The position numbers were made by a program, and so were the translations under genes. A stretch of DNA of 64,000 bases. Source: Bacillota bacterium (GTDB lineage Bacteria; Bacillota; Clostridia; Lachnospirales; Lachnospiraceae). The notes below the pieces were generated by a model. It was not told where the DNA came from. It saw only the letters and a list, made by a program, of their open reading frames with translations, and did no database searches. The DNA lies in NCBI GenBank assembly GCA_023398375.1, contig JAEWSH010000054.1, forward strand, positions 32,914-96,913, in the 5' to 3' direction. Below, one piece after another: positions 23,968 to 32,245 of the stretch (the stretch's first letter is position 1; each line of letters starts with the position of its first letter).

Positions 23968-25344
23968 ATGAAATCATTTGGAAAGTATATCTCTAAGCAC
24001 CTGGTATCTTTTGCAGGCTTTATTCTTGTGTTGCTGCTTATCAATGTGATTGCCTTTGGATGGACTTTTCATAGTGTTATTAAAAAGGACTATGGGGCTA
24101 TATCACCTAATAATATGTTGGAAGAAGTTGCCGCAGCGTCTACATTGGATAGATTAACAGATAAAGCCCGCAATAAATTGGTAAGCAATCATATTTGGGC
24201 TATTTTCCTCAATGCAACAGGAGATACCATGTGGTCTGTTAATGCGCCGGAAAACATTCCGGCGCATTATACCGTTCAGGATGTCTCTATATTTTCAAGG
24301 GGCTATCTTGAAGATTATCCTGTTTTTGTTTGGAATACCGATAGCGGGCTGTTGGTATTAGGCTATCCGAAAGACAGCTATACCAAACTGACAAGCAATT
24401 ATTTTTCCATTCAAGCTATTAGAACCCTGCCGCTCTATTTTTCAGGAATGTTAGCTGTTGATCTGCTTCTACTGTTTTTCTCTTACCATTTATCGAAGCA
24501 GAAAATCATCAAGAGTACGGAGCCGATTATTTTATCCATTGAAATGCTCTCCAATGGTAAGCCGGTATCTCTTTCTATCAACGGAGAATTATCGGAAGTG
24601 GCTGACAGTGTAAATAAAGCGTCAAAAATTTTAAGTAGGCAGAACGGAGCCCGCGCTAATTGGATTAGCGGAGTTTCCCACGACATACGCACCCCGCTCT
24701 CTATGATTATGGGGTATGCCGGACGCATCGCGAATGATGAAACCGCAAGCAGCACCGTAAGGGAACAGGCTGAAATCGTGCGAAAGCAAAGCGTTAAGAT
24801 GAAAGAGCTGGTACAGGATCTGAACTTAGTATCACAGTTGGAATATGAAATGCAGCCGTTACACAAGGAACCTGTTAGATTATCAAAGCTGCTGCGTTCC
24901 TATGTGGCAGAATTATTCAATACAGGGGTTTCCGATATTTATTCTATTGATATTGAAATTACTCCGGCTGCTGAAACAGCCGCAATAGACTGTGACCCCC
25001 GTTTAATCTCACGGGCTGTAAACAATTTAGTACAGAATAGTATGAAACACAATCCGCAAGGCTGTAATGTCAAGCTATCCCTTGATTACTCCGATAATTC
25101 CCTTATCCTTATTATCGCTGATAACGGTATTGGATTATCGGATGAAAAGCTGCAAGAATTAGAGAAAAGACCTCATTACATGAACAGTACTGATGAAAGG
25201 CTGGATTTGAGACATGGTTTAGGTCTGCTGCTTGTCCGGCAGATTGTGGACGCCCATGAGGGAACAATGCAGATAAAGAGTGTTGCTAATCATGGATTTA
25301 CAACAACCCTGACTTTTCAAAAATGTGGCAACAACGTTATTTGA
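23968..25344 (+). CDS. Sensor histidine kinase of the peptide-resistance locus
   Basis: A 458-residue kinase with membrane segments at about residues 13-33 and 155-177 and a roughly 120-residue extracytoplasmic domain, as in NisK/SpaK-like sensors rather than the loop-less BceS type. Phosphoacceptor His in WISGVSHDIRTPLSM (about residue 238); N-box NLVQNSMKHN; G1 DNGIGLS and G2 RHGLGLLLV. Its stop lies inside the end of pyrD: the two converging genes overlap by eight bases with no terminator, which is unusual for housekeeping neighbours and fits insertion of this cassette. Confidence 0.92.
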   Translation: MKSFGKYISKHLVSFAGFILVLLLINVIAFGWTFHSVIKKDYGAISPNNMLEEVAAASTLDRLTDKARNKLVSNHIWAIFLNATGDTMWSVNAPENIPAHYTVQDVSIFSRGYLEDYPVFVWNTDSGLLVLGYPKDSYTKLTSNYFSIQAIRTLPLYFSGMLAVDLLLLFFSYHLSKQKIIKSTEPIILSIEMLSNGKPVSLSINGELSEVADSVNKASKILSRQNGARANWISGVSHDIRTPLSMIMGYAGRIANDETASSTVREQAEIVRKQSVKMKELVQDLNLVSQLEYEMQPLHKEPVRLSKLLRSYVAELFNTGVSDIYSIDIEITPAAETAAIDCDPRLISRAVNNLVQNSMKHNPQGCNVKLSLDYSDNSLILIIADNGIGLSDEKLQELEKRPHYMNSTDERLDLRHGLGLLLVRQIVDAHEGTMQIKSVANHGFTTTLTFQKCGNNVI

Positions 25345-26239
25345 CAGCACCTACTAATTCCCGGATATCTTCAAAATGGTATTTTTGCATATATGCTTCA
25401 ATACCACTTACGACTTCTTCTGTCGTATATGGATTTACAAAATTCATGGCGCCCACAGAAATTGCCGTTGCACCGGCAAGTATAAATTCCAGAGCATCTT
25501 CCGCATCGGCAATACCTCCCATTCCTATAATCGGAATCTTAATTGCATTCGCTGCCTGATACACCATCCGGACCGCTACGGGTTTAATTGCCGGACCGGA
25601 TAGTCCGCCGGTCTTGTTCGCAATTGCAAATGTTCTTTTATTCACATCTATTTTCATTCCTGTAATGGTATTGATCAAAGATATCGCATCTGCCCCCGCC
25701 GCTTCTGCTGCTTTTGCCATCTCCGTAATATCGGTCACATTTGGACTGAGTTTCATAATAACGGGTTGTTTTGCTTTTGCTTTAATTTCTTTCGTAATAT
25801 GAAAAAGTGCATCTGCCTTTTGGCCGAAAGCAATTGCACCTTCCTTTACATTCGGACAGGATACATTGATTTCCAGCATATCCACCGGCTGCTCTCCCAA
25901 TTTTTCCACAACTTCTATATAATCTTCTACCGTTTTTCCACATACATTCACAATAATTCTGGTATCATATTGTCTCAAAAATGGGATATCACGTTCTATA
26001 AATACGTCCACTCCAGGATTTTGTAATCCAATGGCATTCAGCATACCTCCATAGGTCTCCGCCACTCTGGGTGTTGGATTACCTGTCCAGGGCACATTGG
26101 CAACTCCCTTGGTAACTACTGCACCGAGTTTATTTAAATCTACAAACTCACTGTACTCTACCCCTGATCCAAATGTCCCTGAAGCGGTCATAACCGGATT
26201 TTTAAAGGAAACACCTGCAATCTCTATTTCTGTTCTCAT
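25337..26239 (-). CDS. pyrD: Dihydroorotate dehydrogenase, class 1B catalytic subunit
   Basis: A 300-residue flavoprotein converting dihydroorotate to orotate in pyrimidine synthesis. FMN/substrate motifs: NPVMTASGTFG (about 14-24), NAIGLQNPG, and the class 1 active-site Cys in EINVSCPNVKEG (about residue 128). ISLINTITG, IIGMGGI and ISVGAMNF are the usual barrel motifs. It works as a heterotetramer with PyrK, whose gene directly precedes it with the stop and start touching at 26239. Complete. Confidence 0.96.
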   Translation of the reverse strand: MRTEIEIAGVSFKNPVMTASGTFGSGVEYSEFVDLNKLGAVVTKGVANVPWTGNPTPRVAETYGGMLNAIGLQNPGVDVFIERDIPFLRQYDTRIIVNVCGKTVEDYIEVVEKLGEQPVDMLEINVSCPNVKEGAIAFGQKADALFHITKEIKAKAKQPVIMKLSPNVTDITEMAKAAEAAGADAISLINTITGMKIDVNKRTFAIANKTGGLSGPAIKPVAVRMVYQAANAIKIPIIGMGGIADAEDALEFILAGATAISVGAMNFVNPYTTEEVVSGIEAYMQKYHFEDIRELVGAVK

Positions 26240-27015
26240 TAGATCTCTACCTCCCTTGCCTCAAATACAGGTCCATCTGTACAGATTCTGCTGTTATTCA
26301 CATGAGAATGGTGATCTTTCTCTTTTGTCTTGCATACACATCCCAGACATGCCCCCACTCCGCATGCCATTCTCTCCTCTAATGAAATAAAGGCAGGAAT
26401 CCCTTTTTCTTCTGCATACTGTTTAATTGCACGAAGCATTGGCATTGGACCACAGGCAAATATGACATTTGCGTCAAGTGCATTTTCTCTGATTGTATCC
26501 ATAACATTTCCCTTTGTACCTGTACTGCCATCTTCCGTTGCAATATATACAGTTCCATATTTTTCAAAATCTTCCTTTAAGAATAATTCATCATTACGGT
26601 ATCCAAGAATGATTTGTTTATCCGCATTCAATTCCTTGGATAACTGAAGCATCGGTGGGATACCAATTCCGCCTCCCATCAAAAATACTTTTTTTCCCTT
26701 CCCCTCTTCCATTGGAAATCCATTGCCCAATGTGCCGAGGATGCTGATTGCTTGTCCGTCGTGATAGGTCGAAAATTCCTTTGTTCCTTTCCCTGCAACA
26801 CGGTAGACAATACGAAGTCTCCTGTTTCTCTGATCTACTTCACAAATACTGATCGGACGTGGTAATAGCGTACTTGCATTTTGTGGATATACATTGATAA
26901 ACTGGCCCGGTTTTGCCTGTAATGCCAGATCCGTTGAAATCCATATATCATAAATGTCTGCTGCCAATTCTTTCTGACTATAAATAACAGCAGTTTCCTT
27001 TTTCTTTTGTGCCAT
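26239..27015 (-). CDS. pyrK: Dihydroorotate dehydrogenase electron transfer subunit
   Basis: A 258-residue protein carrying FAD and a [2Fe-2S] cluster that passes electrons from PyrD to NAD. The FAD-binding LLPRPISICEVD is at about 49-60, the nucleotide segment VFLMGGGIGIPPML at about 107-120, and the cluster cysteines are in MACGVGACLGCVCKTK (about 213-228) plus a later Cys in RICTDGPVF. AGGAGG lies eight bases before the ATG. Lies between pyrC and pyrD in one operon. Confidence 0.95.
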   Translation of the reverse strand: MAQKKKETAVIYSQKELAADIYDIWISTDLALQAKPGQFINVYPQNASTLLPRPISICEVDQRNRRLRIVYRVAGKGTKEFSTYHDGQAISILGTLGNGFPMEEGKGKKVFLMGGGIGIPPMLQLSKELNADKQIILGYRNDELFLKEDFEKYGTVYIATEDGSTGTKGNVMDTIRENALDANVIFACGPMPMLRAIKQYAEEKGIPAFISLEERMACGVGACLGCVCKTKEKDHHSHVNNSRICTDGPVFEAREVEI

Positions 27016-27018
27016 GTA

Positions 27019-28302
27019 TTATCTCCTCCTGTTATCAAAAACGATGTCACCTTTGCAGACCGTATATATAATAACTCCCTGCAATTGTTTCCCAATAAAT
27101 GGTGAATTTGATGATTTTGATGCAAATTTCTGTATCGTCTGCATTTCATGTTCTGCAAAAATCACCAGATCGGCGGGGCCTCCGACTTTTATTTCTCCAC
27201 CTTCCAGATGATATAATTCAGCCGGATTACATGTCATTTTTTCCAGCAATTCACACATTGTTAACTTACCCTGTTGCACAAGACTCGTAATGCCGAGTGC
27301 TAAAGAAGTCTCCAGTCCAATAATACCGCTCGGTGCTTCTGTAATGTTTTTTTGCTTTTCTTCTATACTATGCGGTGCATGATCTGTCGCGATCAAGTCA
27401 ATCGTACCATCCTGTAATCCTTCAATAATTGCCATTCTGTCTTCTTCTGTACGAAGAGGAGGATTCATTTTTGCAAGTGTACCATATTGAATCACAGCTT
27501 CTTCTGTCAAAGTAAAGTGATGCGGAGTTGCTTCGGCATGAATATGACTGCTATGTTTTTTTGCTTCGCGTACCAAGGCAACAGCTTCTTTACTGCTGAT
27601 ATGTTGAATATTAATATCTGCCCCTGTTTCAATTGCCAACTGCAGATCCCGGCTGACCAAATCGATCTCTGCTTCTCTCGGGGAACCTGCTATCTGAAAA
27701 TGAGCCGATGCAGCTCCGGCATTCACTCCATTATTTGTAATCAACTTCGAATTTTCTTCATGGAAACTAAGGGGAACATTTAAAGCTTTCGCTTCTTCCA
27801 TAGCAGAACGCACTACTGCTTCTTCCAATATTGGTATACCGTCATCCGTAAACCCTACAGCCCCTTTATCCAAAAGTTCCTGCATGGGTGACAATTCCTG
27901 TCCTTTCATTCCCTTCGTAATCGCAGCACAGGAATACACATGGATACCGGTTCCTGTTCCCTTTTCCAATACATAAGAAAGCGTTTTTTCATTATCTACG
28001 ACTGGATTTGTATTCGCCATTAATACGACCGAAGTAAAACCTCCCCTTGCCGCAGCTCTGGCACCGCTTTCTATATCTTCTTTATAGGTGAAACCAGGAT
28101 CTCTGAAATGCACATGCACATCAACAAGTCCGGGCGCAACCACCAGACCATCTGCATGAATAATTTTATCAGGTCTCTGTTTCAGGGTTCCTAACAGATC
28201 TCTTCCTATTTTTACGATCTTTTTCTTATCTATCAAAATATCCGATATTTCTTCTGTCCTGCTTTTCGGATCGATCACATATCCATTTTTTATTAATATC
28301 AT
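27019..28302 (-). CDS. pyrC: Dihydroorotase
   Basis: About 427 residues. The frame extends to 28362, but ATG 28302, with GGGAG seven bases before it, gives the normal N-terminus MILIKNGYVIDPKSR. It cyclises carbamoyl-aspartate. Zinc-binding DVHVHFRDPG (about 58-67), further metal His in IQHISS and the catalytic Asp in DLIATDHAPHS are all present; this is a class I (PyrC/AllB-like) enzyme. First gene of pyrC-pyrK-pyrD. A TATAAT-like sequence lies at about 28365, but no PyrR-type attenuator is recognisable. Confidence 0.95.
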   Translation of the reverse strand: MILIKNGYVIDPKSRTEEISDILIDKKKIVKIGRDLLGTLKQRPDKIIHADGLVVAPGLVDVHVHFRDPGFTYKEDIESGARAAARGGFTSVVLMANTNPVVDNEKTLSYVLEKGTGTGIHVYSCAAITKGMKGQELSPMQELLDKGAVGFTDDGIPILEEAVVRSAMEEAKALNVPLSFHEENSKLITNNGVNAGAASAHFQIAGSPREAEIDLVSRDLQLAIETGADINIQHISSKEAVALVREAKKHSSHIHAEATPHHFTLTEEAVIQYGTLAKMNPPLRTEEDRMAIIEGLQDGTIDLIATDHAPHSIEEKQKNITEAPSGIIGLETSLALGITSLVQQGKLTMCELLEKMTCNPAELYHLEGGEIKVGGPADLVIFAEHEMQTIQKFASKSSNSPFIGKQLQGVIIYTVCKGDIVFDNRRR

Positions 28303-28376
28303 GTAGTTTCTCCCTCTGCCTGTTTCCCTTAGTATATCCGCACTTGACTCACTTGCGCTCATTATAGCATGATTAT

Positions 28377-28787
28377 TTACTCGAATACTACTGTTTTATC
28401 CATGTATTCTGTTTTAAGAACAATGTATGGATAAGACTTTACGGGATTTTGGGATTCTTCGGGTGTCGGTCCGCATAAACTGGTATCTACATAAATTGCA
28501 TTATTTGCCAGATACAGGTCTTTCACAGTTATACTATATCCGCCTGTCGCCTGTTCTCCGTATCCGACGCAGATATAGAGGTATCCCTTATCCACATAAG
28601 TAACCTTGAACGTTTCTGCTTTTCTTTCTTCCAGATTTACTTTCAGTTCTTCTGGAATCTCTTCTGCTATTACCACTGTATAGTCAAGATCCTTCACTTT
28701 TTGAATTTCTTTTTTGTTATTACCACACCCTGTAAGTATTCCAATCAGTACAATAAAGAAAAGAACATTCCTTACTATTTTCTGCAT
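28377..28787 (-). CDS. Lipoprotein with PrcB-like C-terminal domain
   Basis: About 136 residues. ATG 28787 is preferred over GTG 28793 for spacing from AAAAGGA. A lipoprotein signal ends in LTGC (about residues 19-22). The mature domain ends with CVGYGEQATGGYSITV and YIVLKTEYMDKTVVFE, matching the PrcB_C domain (an adaptor of the PrtP protease in treponemes, widespread in Firmicutes with unknown role). It is probably exported and membrane-anchored. It sits 74 bases upstream of pyrC on the same strand. Confidence 0.82.
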   Translation of the reverse strand: MQKIVRNVLFFIVLIGILTGCGNNKKEIQKVKDLDYTVVIAEEIPEELKVNLEERKAETFKVTYVDKGYLYICVGYGEQATGGYSITVKDLYLANNAIYVDTSLCGPTPEESQNPVKSYPYIVLKTEYMDKTVVFE

Positions 28788-28931
28788 TTTCACATATCCT
28801 TTTTCTTTTTATTAATTTATTAATCCATTCCCTATTCTATGCCTATTGATTTTACAACTATGGTCAGCTATAATTAATTCTTAAGCATAGATACCATATA
28901 CAAAAATCTATATTCCAAAGGATGATGATAC

Positions 28932-29666
28932 ATGATTCGATTTATACTTGTAGCGGCATTTGTCAGTTTATTTTTAATCTTTAGCATACCTCTTATGATT
29001 GTGGAATGGATCATTGGAAAATTCAATAGGAATGTCAAGAATAGAAGTTCTCTTGCCATAGTAAATTGGGCATTCCGTGTATGCCTCTTTTTAAGCGGCG
29101 TTCAAGTTACCGTTTTGGGGGAAGAAAATGTACCTAAAGATATTCCCGTACTTTATATTGGTAATCACAGAAGTTATTTTGATATCCTGCTTACTTATAC
29201 GCGTGTCCCGAGACCTACTGGATATGTTGCAAAAGTACAGATGAAAAAAATTCCGCTTTTAAATATCTGGATGAAGAACCTGCATTGCCTGTTCCTGGAT
29301 CGTGAAAACTTAAAGGAAGGAATGAAGACGATATTGACTGCTGTTGAATTAGTCAAATCCGGTATTTCCATTTGTATCTTCCCAGAGGGTACCAGAAACA
29401 AACAAAACGATACTTTCCTGCCTTTTCATCAGGGAAGTTTTAAAATCGCTGAAAAAGCCAAATGCCCAATCATCCCGATTGCAATTAATAATGCTGCTGA
29501 TATCTTCGAAGATCATTTTCCAAAAATCAGGAAAACACATGTCGTGATCGAATACGGAAAGCCAATCGACATGTCTGCCATGGAGCGCGAAGAAAAGAAA
29601 CAAATCAGTGATATCGTACTAGCAGAGATTAAACTCATGTATTATAAAAATAAAGAACTTGTCTGA
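28932..29666 (+). CDS. plsC: 1-acyl-sn-glycerol-3-phosphate acyltransferase
   Basis: A 244-residue membrane-associated acyltransferase that makes phosphatidic acid. An N-terminal hydrophobic anchor is at about 1-22. Catalytic motif NHRSYFD (about 78-84, the NHxxxxD box), FLDRENL (motif II region), FPEGTRNK (about 151-158) and a late IPIAIN are intact and in order. AAAGGATG precedes the ATG. It is an isolated gene converging on murF. Confidence 0.93.
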   Translation: MIRFILVAAFVSLFLIFSIPLMIVEWIIGKFNRNVKNRSSLAIVNWAFRVCLFLSGVQVTVLGEENVPKDIPVLYIGNHRSYFDILLTYTRVPRPTGYVAKVQMKKIPLLNIWMKNLHCLFLDRENLKEGMKTILTAVELVKSGISICIFPEGTRNKQNDTFLPFHQGSFKIAEKAKCPIIPIAINNAADIFEDHFPKIRKTHVVIEYGKPIDMSAMEREEKKQISDIVLAEIKLMYYKNKELV

Positions 29667-29693
29667 TAGATTCAAGTGTCAAAGTTTATCATA

Positions 29694-29762
29694 GAACTTG
29701 GCTTCGTCAATTTGCACAATTTTGTTTTGCAAGTATATGTGCAAATTGACGAAGCCAAGTTC
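29694..29762. repeat. Solo 25-bp perfect inverted repeat derived from the type 2 element
   Basis: GAACTTGGCTTCG... at 29694-29718 pairs perfectly with 29738-29762, with a 19-base spacer. The arms are the outer arms of the type 2 elements, and the left flank GATTCAAGTGTCAAA (about 29669-29683) matches the left terminal repeat of copy B. The structured core is absent, so this is a deletion derivative or a distinct short form. It lies between converging plsC and murF. Confidence 0.8.
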
Positions 29763-29769
29763 GTAGTTT

Positions 29770-29813
29770 AAAAGCCTTGTGGAAGTGTCAACACTCTTCC
29801 TGCAAGGCTTTTA
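29770..29813. terminator. Bidirectional terminator shared by plsC and murF
   Basis: AAAAGCCTTG (29770-29779) pairs with CAAGGCTTTT (29804-29813), with further pairing GGAAG/CTTCC inside. U-runs lie on both sides. The right arm lies inside the last codons of murF. Confidence 0.75.
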
Positions 29814-31173
29814 CTATTGTTTCAAATCCCATGGAATGGGATGCTTTTATTAGAATAATATCCTTAGGCCTTAAAATATTCCGTAGTTGCTGCATAATGG
29901 TGTCTTTATCTGCAAAATGATGTACTTCTGTAGTCATCGCACCTTTGTTATTTGCTTCTTCGGCACCTTTTTGCATATGTGCTGAGTATGCACCTACACA
30001 TAGTAATACATCAACTTTCTTTTCTGCTGCATAGCGGCCTATTTCTGTATGAAATTTATCGGTATCATCTCCAAGCTCCATCATGTCTCCCAGCATGGCA
30101 ACTTTTCTGCCACGGGCTGTTGTTAAGAGGTCAATGCCTGCCTTCATTGATACCGGATTGGCGTTATAGCAGTCATCTATCAATACATATTTTGCTGTCT
30201 GAATGATATTATTTCTGCCACTCATGGCCTTCACGGATGCAATTCCCTTTGCAATTTCATCTTTAGTTAATCCCAGTAAATTACCAACTGCTGTTGCAGC
30301 CAGTGCATTATATATCATATGCTGTCCGGAAAGCGGTATTTCGGCTGCAAAAAAATCTGTGCTTATATGAATCTGACAACTACTTCCAAATAGTCCCTGA
30401 TCAACTATATTCGTTGCAAATATTTGATTTTTATCAGAAAGTCCAAAGCGAATCGGTACTTTTCCATGCACCTCTTTTATAGTCTGCAACATATCATCAT
30501 CGCCATTTATACATACACTGCCCTCTTCGGTCATAGACTCAAAGATCTCCGATTTGGCTTTTAATATGCCTTCCCTGGATTCCAGAAATTCTAAATGACA
30601 TTGTCCTATATTTGTCATAACACAGATATCCGGTTTTACTATCTGGGTCAATCTTGACATCTCGCCAAAATGATTGATACCCATCTCCAATACGGCAACT
30701 TCATGTTCTTTCCGAATCTTTAGTACCGTAAGCGGAACACCAACTTCGTTATTAAAATTCCCTGCTGTCTTTAGCACATTAAATTTCTGCTCCAGTACAC
30801 CTGCGACAAATTCCTTTGTACTCGTCTTACCGACACTTCCGGTAATGCCAACTATCTTGATATCCAAGGTACTTCTATAATATGCAGCAATTTCTCGTAA
30901 TGCAGTGAAACTGTTTTCCACAAGAATATAAGCAGGCACTTTATTTTCCGGTTCCGTTTCACAGATTACACACAATGCACCTTTCTCAAATACCTGTTCT
31001 ATAAATTGATGTCCGTCTGATCTTTCCCCTTTTGTAGCGATAAATAGAAAATCTTTTTCTACCTGTCTGGAATCCAGTACTGCTCCGGCAATTTCCGATT
31101 CTTCCAGTTCTTTCCTGCATACAAGAGTTCCCTGGCAGGCTTTTGCAATATTCAATAAATTCATGTCTGTCAT
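29788..31173 (-). CDS. murF: UDP-N-acetylmuramoyl-tripeptide--D-alanyl-D-alanine ligase
   Basis: About 461 residues. The frame extends to 31209, but ATG 31173 overlaps the ddl stop as ATGA and is the likely coupled start. It adds D-Ala-D-Ala to the UDP-MurNAc tripeptide in the cytoplasm. P-loop GITGSVGKTSTKE, LEMGINHFGEM and the C-terminal DDCYNANP and MLGDMMELG motifs are present. It follows ddl, which makes its substrate, so the two genes form a supply pair. Confidence 0.95.
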   Translation of the reverse strand: MTDMNLLNIAKACQGTLVCRKELEESEIAGAVLDSRQVEKDFLFIATKGERSDGHQFIEQVFEKGALCVICETEPENKVPAYILVENSFTALREIAAYYRSTLDIKIVGITGSVGKTSTKEFVAGVLEQKFNVLKTAGNFNNEVGVPLTVLKIRKEHEVAVLEMGINHFGEMSRLTQIVKPDICVMTNIGQCHLEFLESREGILKAKSEIFESMTEEGSVCINGDDDMLQTIKEVHGKVPIRFGLSDKNQIFATNIVDQGLFGSSCQIHISTDFFAAEIPLSGQHMIYNALAATAVGNLLGLTKDEIAKGIASVKAMSGRNNIIQTAKYVLIDDCYNANPVSMKAGIDLLTTARGRKVAMLGDMMELGDDTDKFHTEIGRYAAEKKVDVLLCVGAYSAHMQKGAEEANNKGAMTTEVHHFADKDTIMQQLRNILRPKDIILIKASHSMGFETIVKALQEEC

Positions 31174-32207
31174 GCTTCGTATTTCTCCATTGATACTTTT
31201 ATGATCCATTCACATAATTGTTCAAAATTGTATCCAATTGCTTGTGCTTCCTGTGGCAAAAGTGACGTTGGTGTCATTCCAGGCAATGTATTTGCTTCAA
31301 GACAATACATTTCCCCTTTTTCATTCATCATAAAATCCATTCTGGCATAGCACTTTAGTCTCAATGCCTGAAATGCTGTCTCAGCAAATCCCTGCATTTT
31401 TTGGGCCAGAGATTCTTCCAGGTCTGCCGGACATGTTTCAATCGTACTACCTGCCTGATACTTATTTTTATAATCATAAAAACCTGAAATAGGAGCAATT
31501 TCAATAACCGGGAGCGCTTTCCCACCGATTACGCCGACCGAGAACTCACGGCCCCTGATGTATTGTTCCACAATGACTTCTCCCTGAAAAGAATATGCCT
31601 CCTTGATCGCTTTCCGGTATTCTTCTTCGTTATGTACGATATAAACGCCAACGCTGGACCCGCCGCAGCTGGTTTTGACTACATTGGGAAAATCGACCTT
31701 ACACTGGGACATATCTCCGTTCATCAGGCGGATTCCCTGTGGTGTCGGAATCTGATACATATGAAAGATATCTTTTGTCAATCCTTTATCCATAGCCAAT
31801 GCACTGCTGACATAATCTGTTCCCGTATATCGGATTTCCAACAAATCAAATGCTGCCTGAATCTTTCCATTTTCACCATTTTCACCATGTAATGCCATAA
31901 ATACCATGTCTGCCATCTGACAAATCGAAATCACGTTAGGTCCAAAGAATCCATTCGTATTATCTGTTCTCAACTTTTTAATCTGTTCAATATCCGGATT
32001 TTCGTCTTTGATCAGTCCGATCTGCGCTGCCCAGTCCGTTTCCAATTCAAAAATTGTATTTTTGTCACTTCCTTCATATCCAAAATACACATCCAGCATA
32101 ATCGCCTGATGTCCATTTTTCTTTACCGCATTATATATCATCTTCCCGGAACTTAGTGATACATCCCTCTCTGTGCTGATACCGCCAGCAAGTACTACTA
32201 TTTTCAT
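31170..32207 (-). CDS. ddl: D-alanine--D-alanine ligase
   Basis: About 345 residues from ATG 32207 (GGAG five bases upstream gives MKIVVLAGGISTERDVSLSSG), rather than the longer frame to 32237. ATP-grasp enzyme joining two D-Ala. Motifs: HGENGENGKIQAAFD, YTGTDYVSSALAMDKG, VKTSCGGSSVGVYIV, REFSVGVIGG, and C-terminal CLEANTLPGMTPTSLLP, which carries the Mg-binding Glu and Asn. The Tyr in the YTGTDY segment belongs to the D-Ala-D-Ala type rather than D-Ala-D-Lac. Overlaps murF. Confidence 0.95.
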   Translation of the reverse strand: MKIVVLAGGISTERDVSLSSGKMIYNAVKKNGHQAIMLDVYFGYEGSDKNTIFELETDWAAQIGLIKDENPDIEQIKKLRTDNTNGFFGPNVISICQMADMVFMALHGENGENGKIQAAFDLLEIRYTGTDYVSSALAMDKGLTKDIFHMYQIPTPQGIRLMNGDMSQCKVDFPNVVKTSCGGSSVGVYIVHNEEEYRKAIKEAYSFQGEVIVEQYIRGREFSVGVIGGKALPVIEIAPISGFYDYKNKYQAGSTIETCPADLEESLAQKMQGFAETAFQALRLKCYARMDFMMNEKGEMYCLEANTLPGMTPTSLLPQEAQAIGYNFEQLCEWIIKVSMEKYEA

Positions 32208-32245
32208 AATCGCTCCAATCTGCCGCGTTAACGGCAATCATTTCT

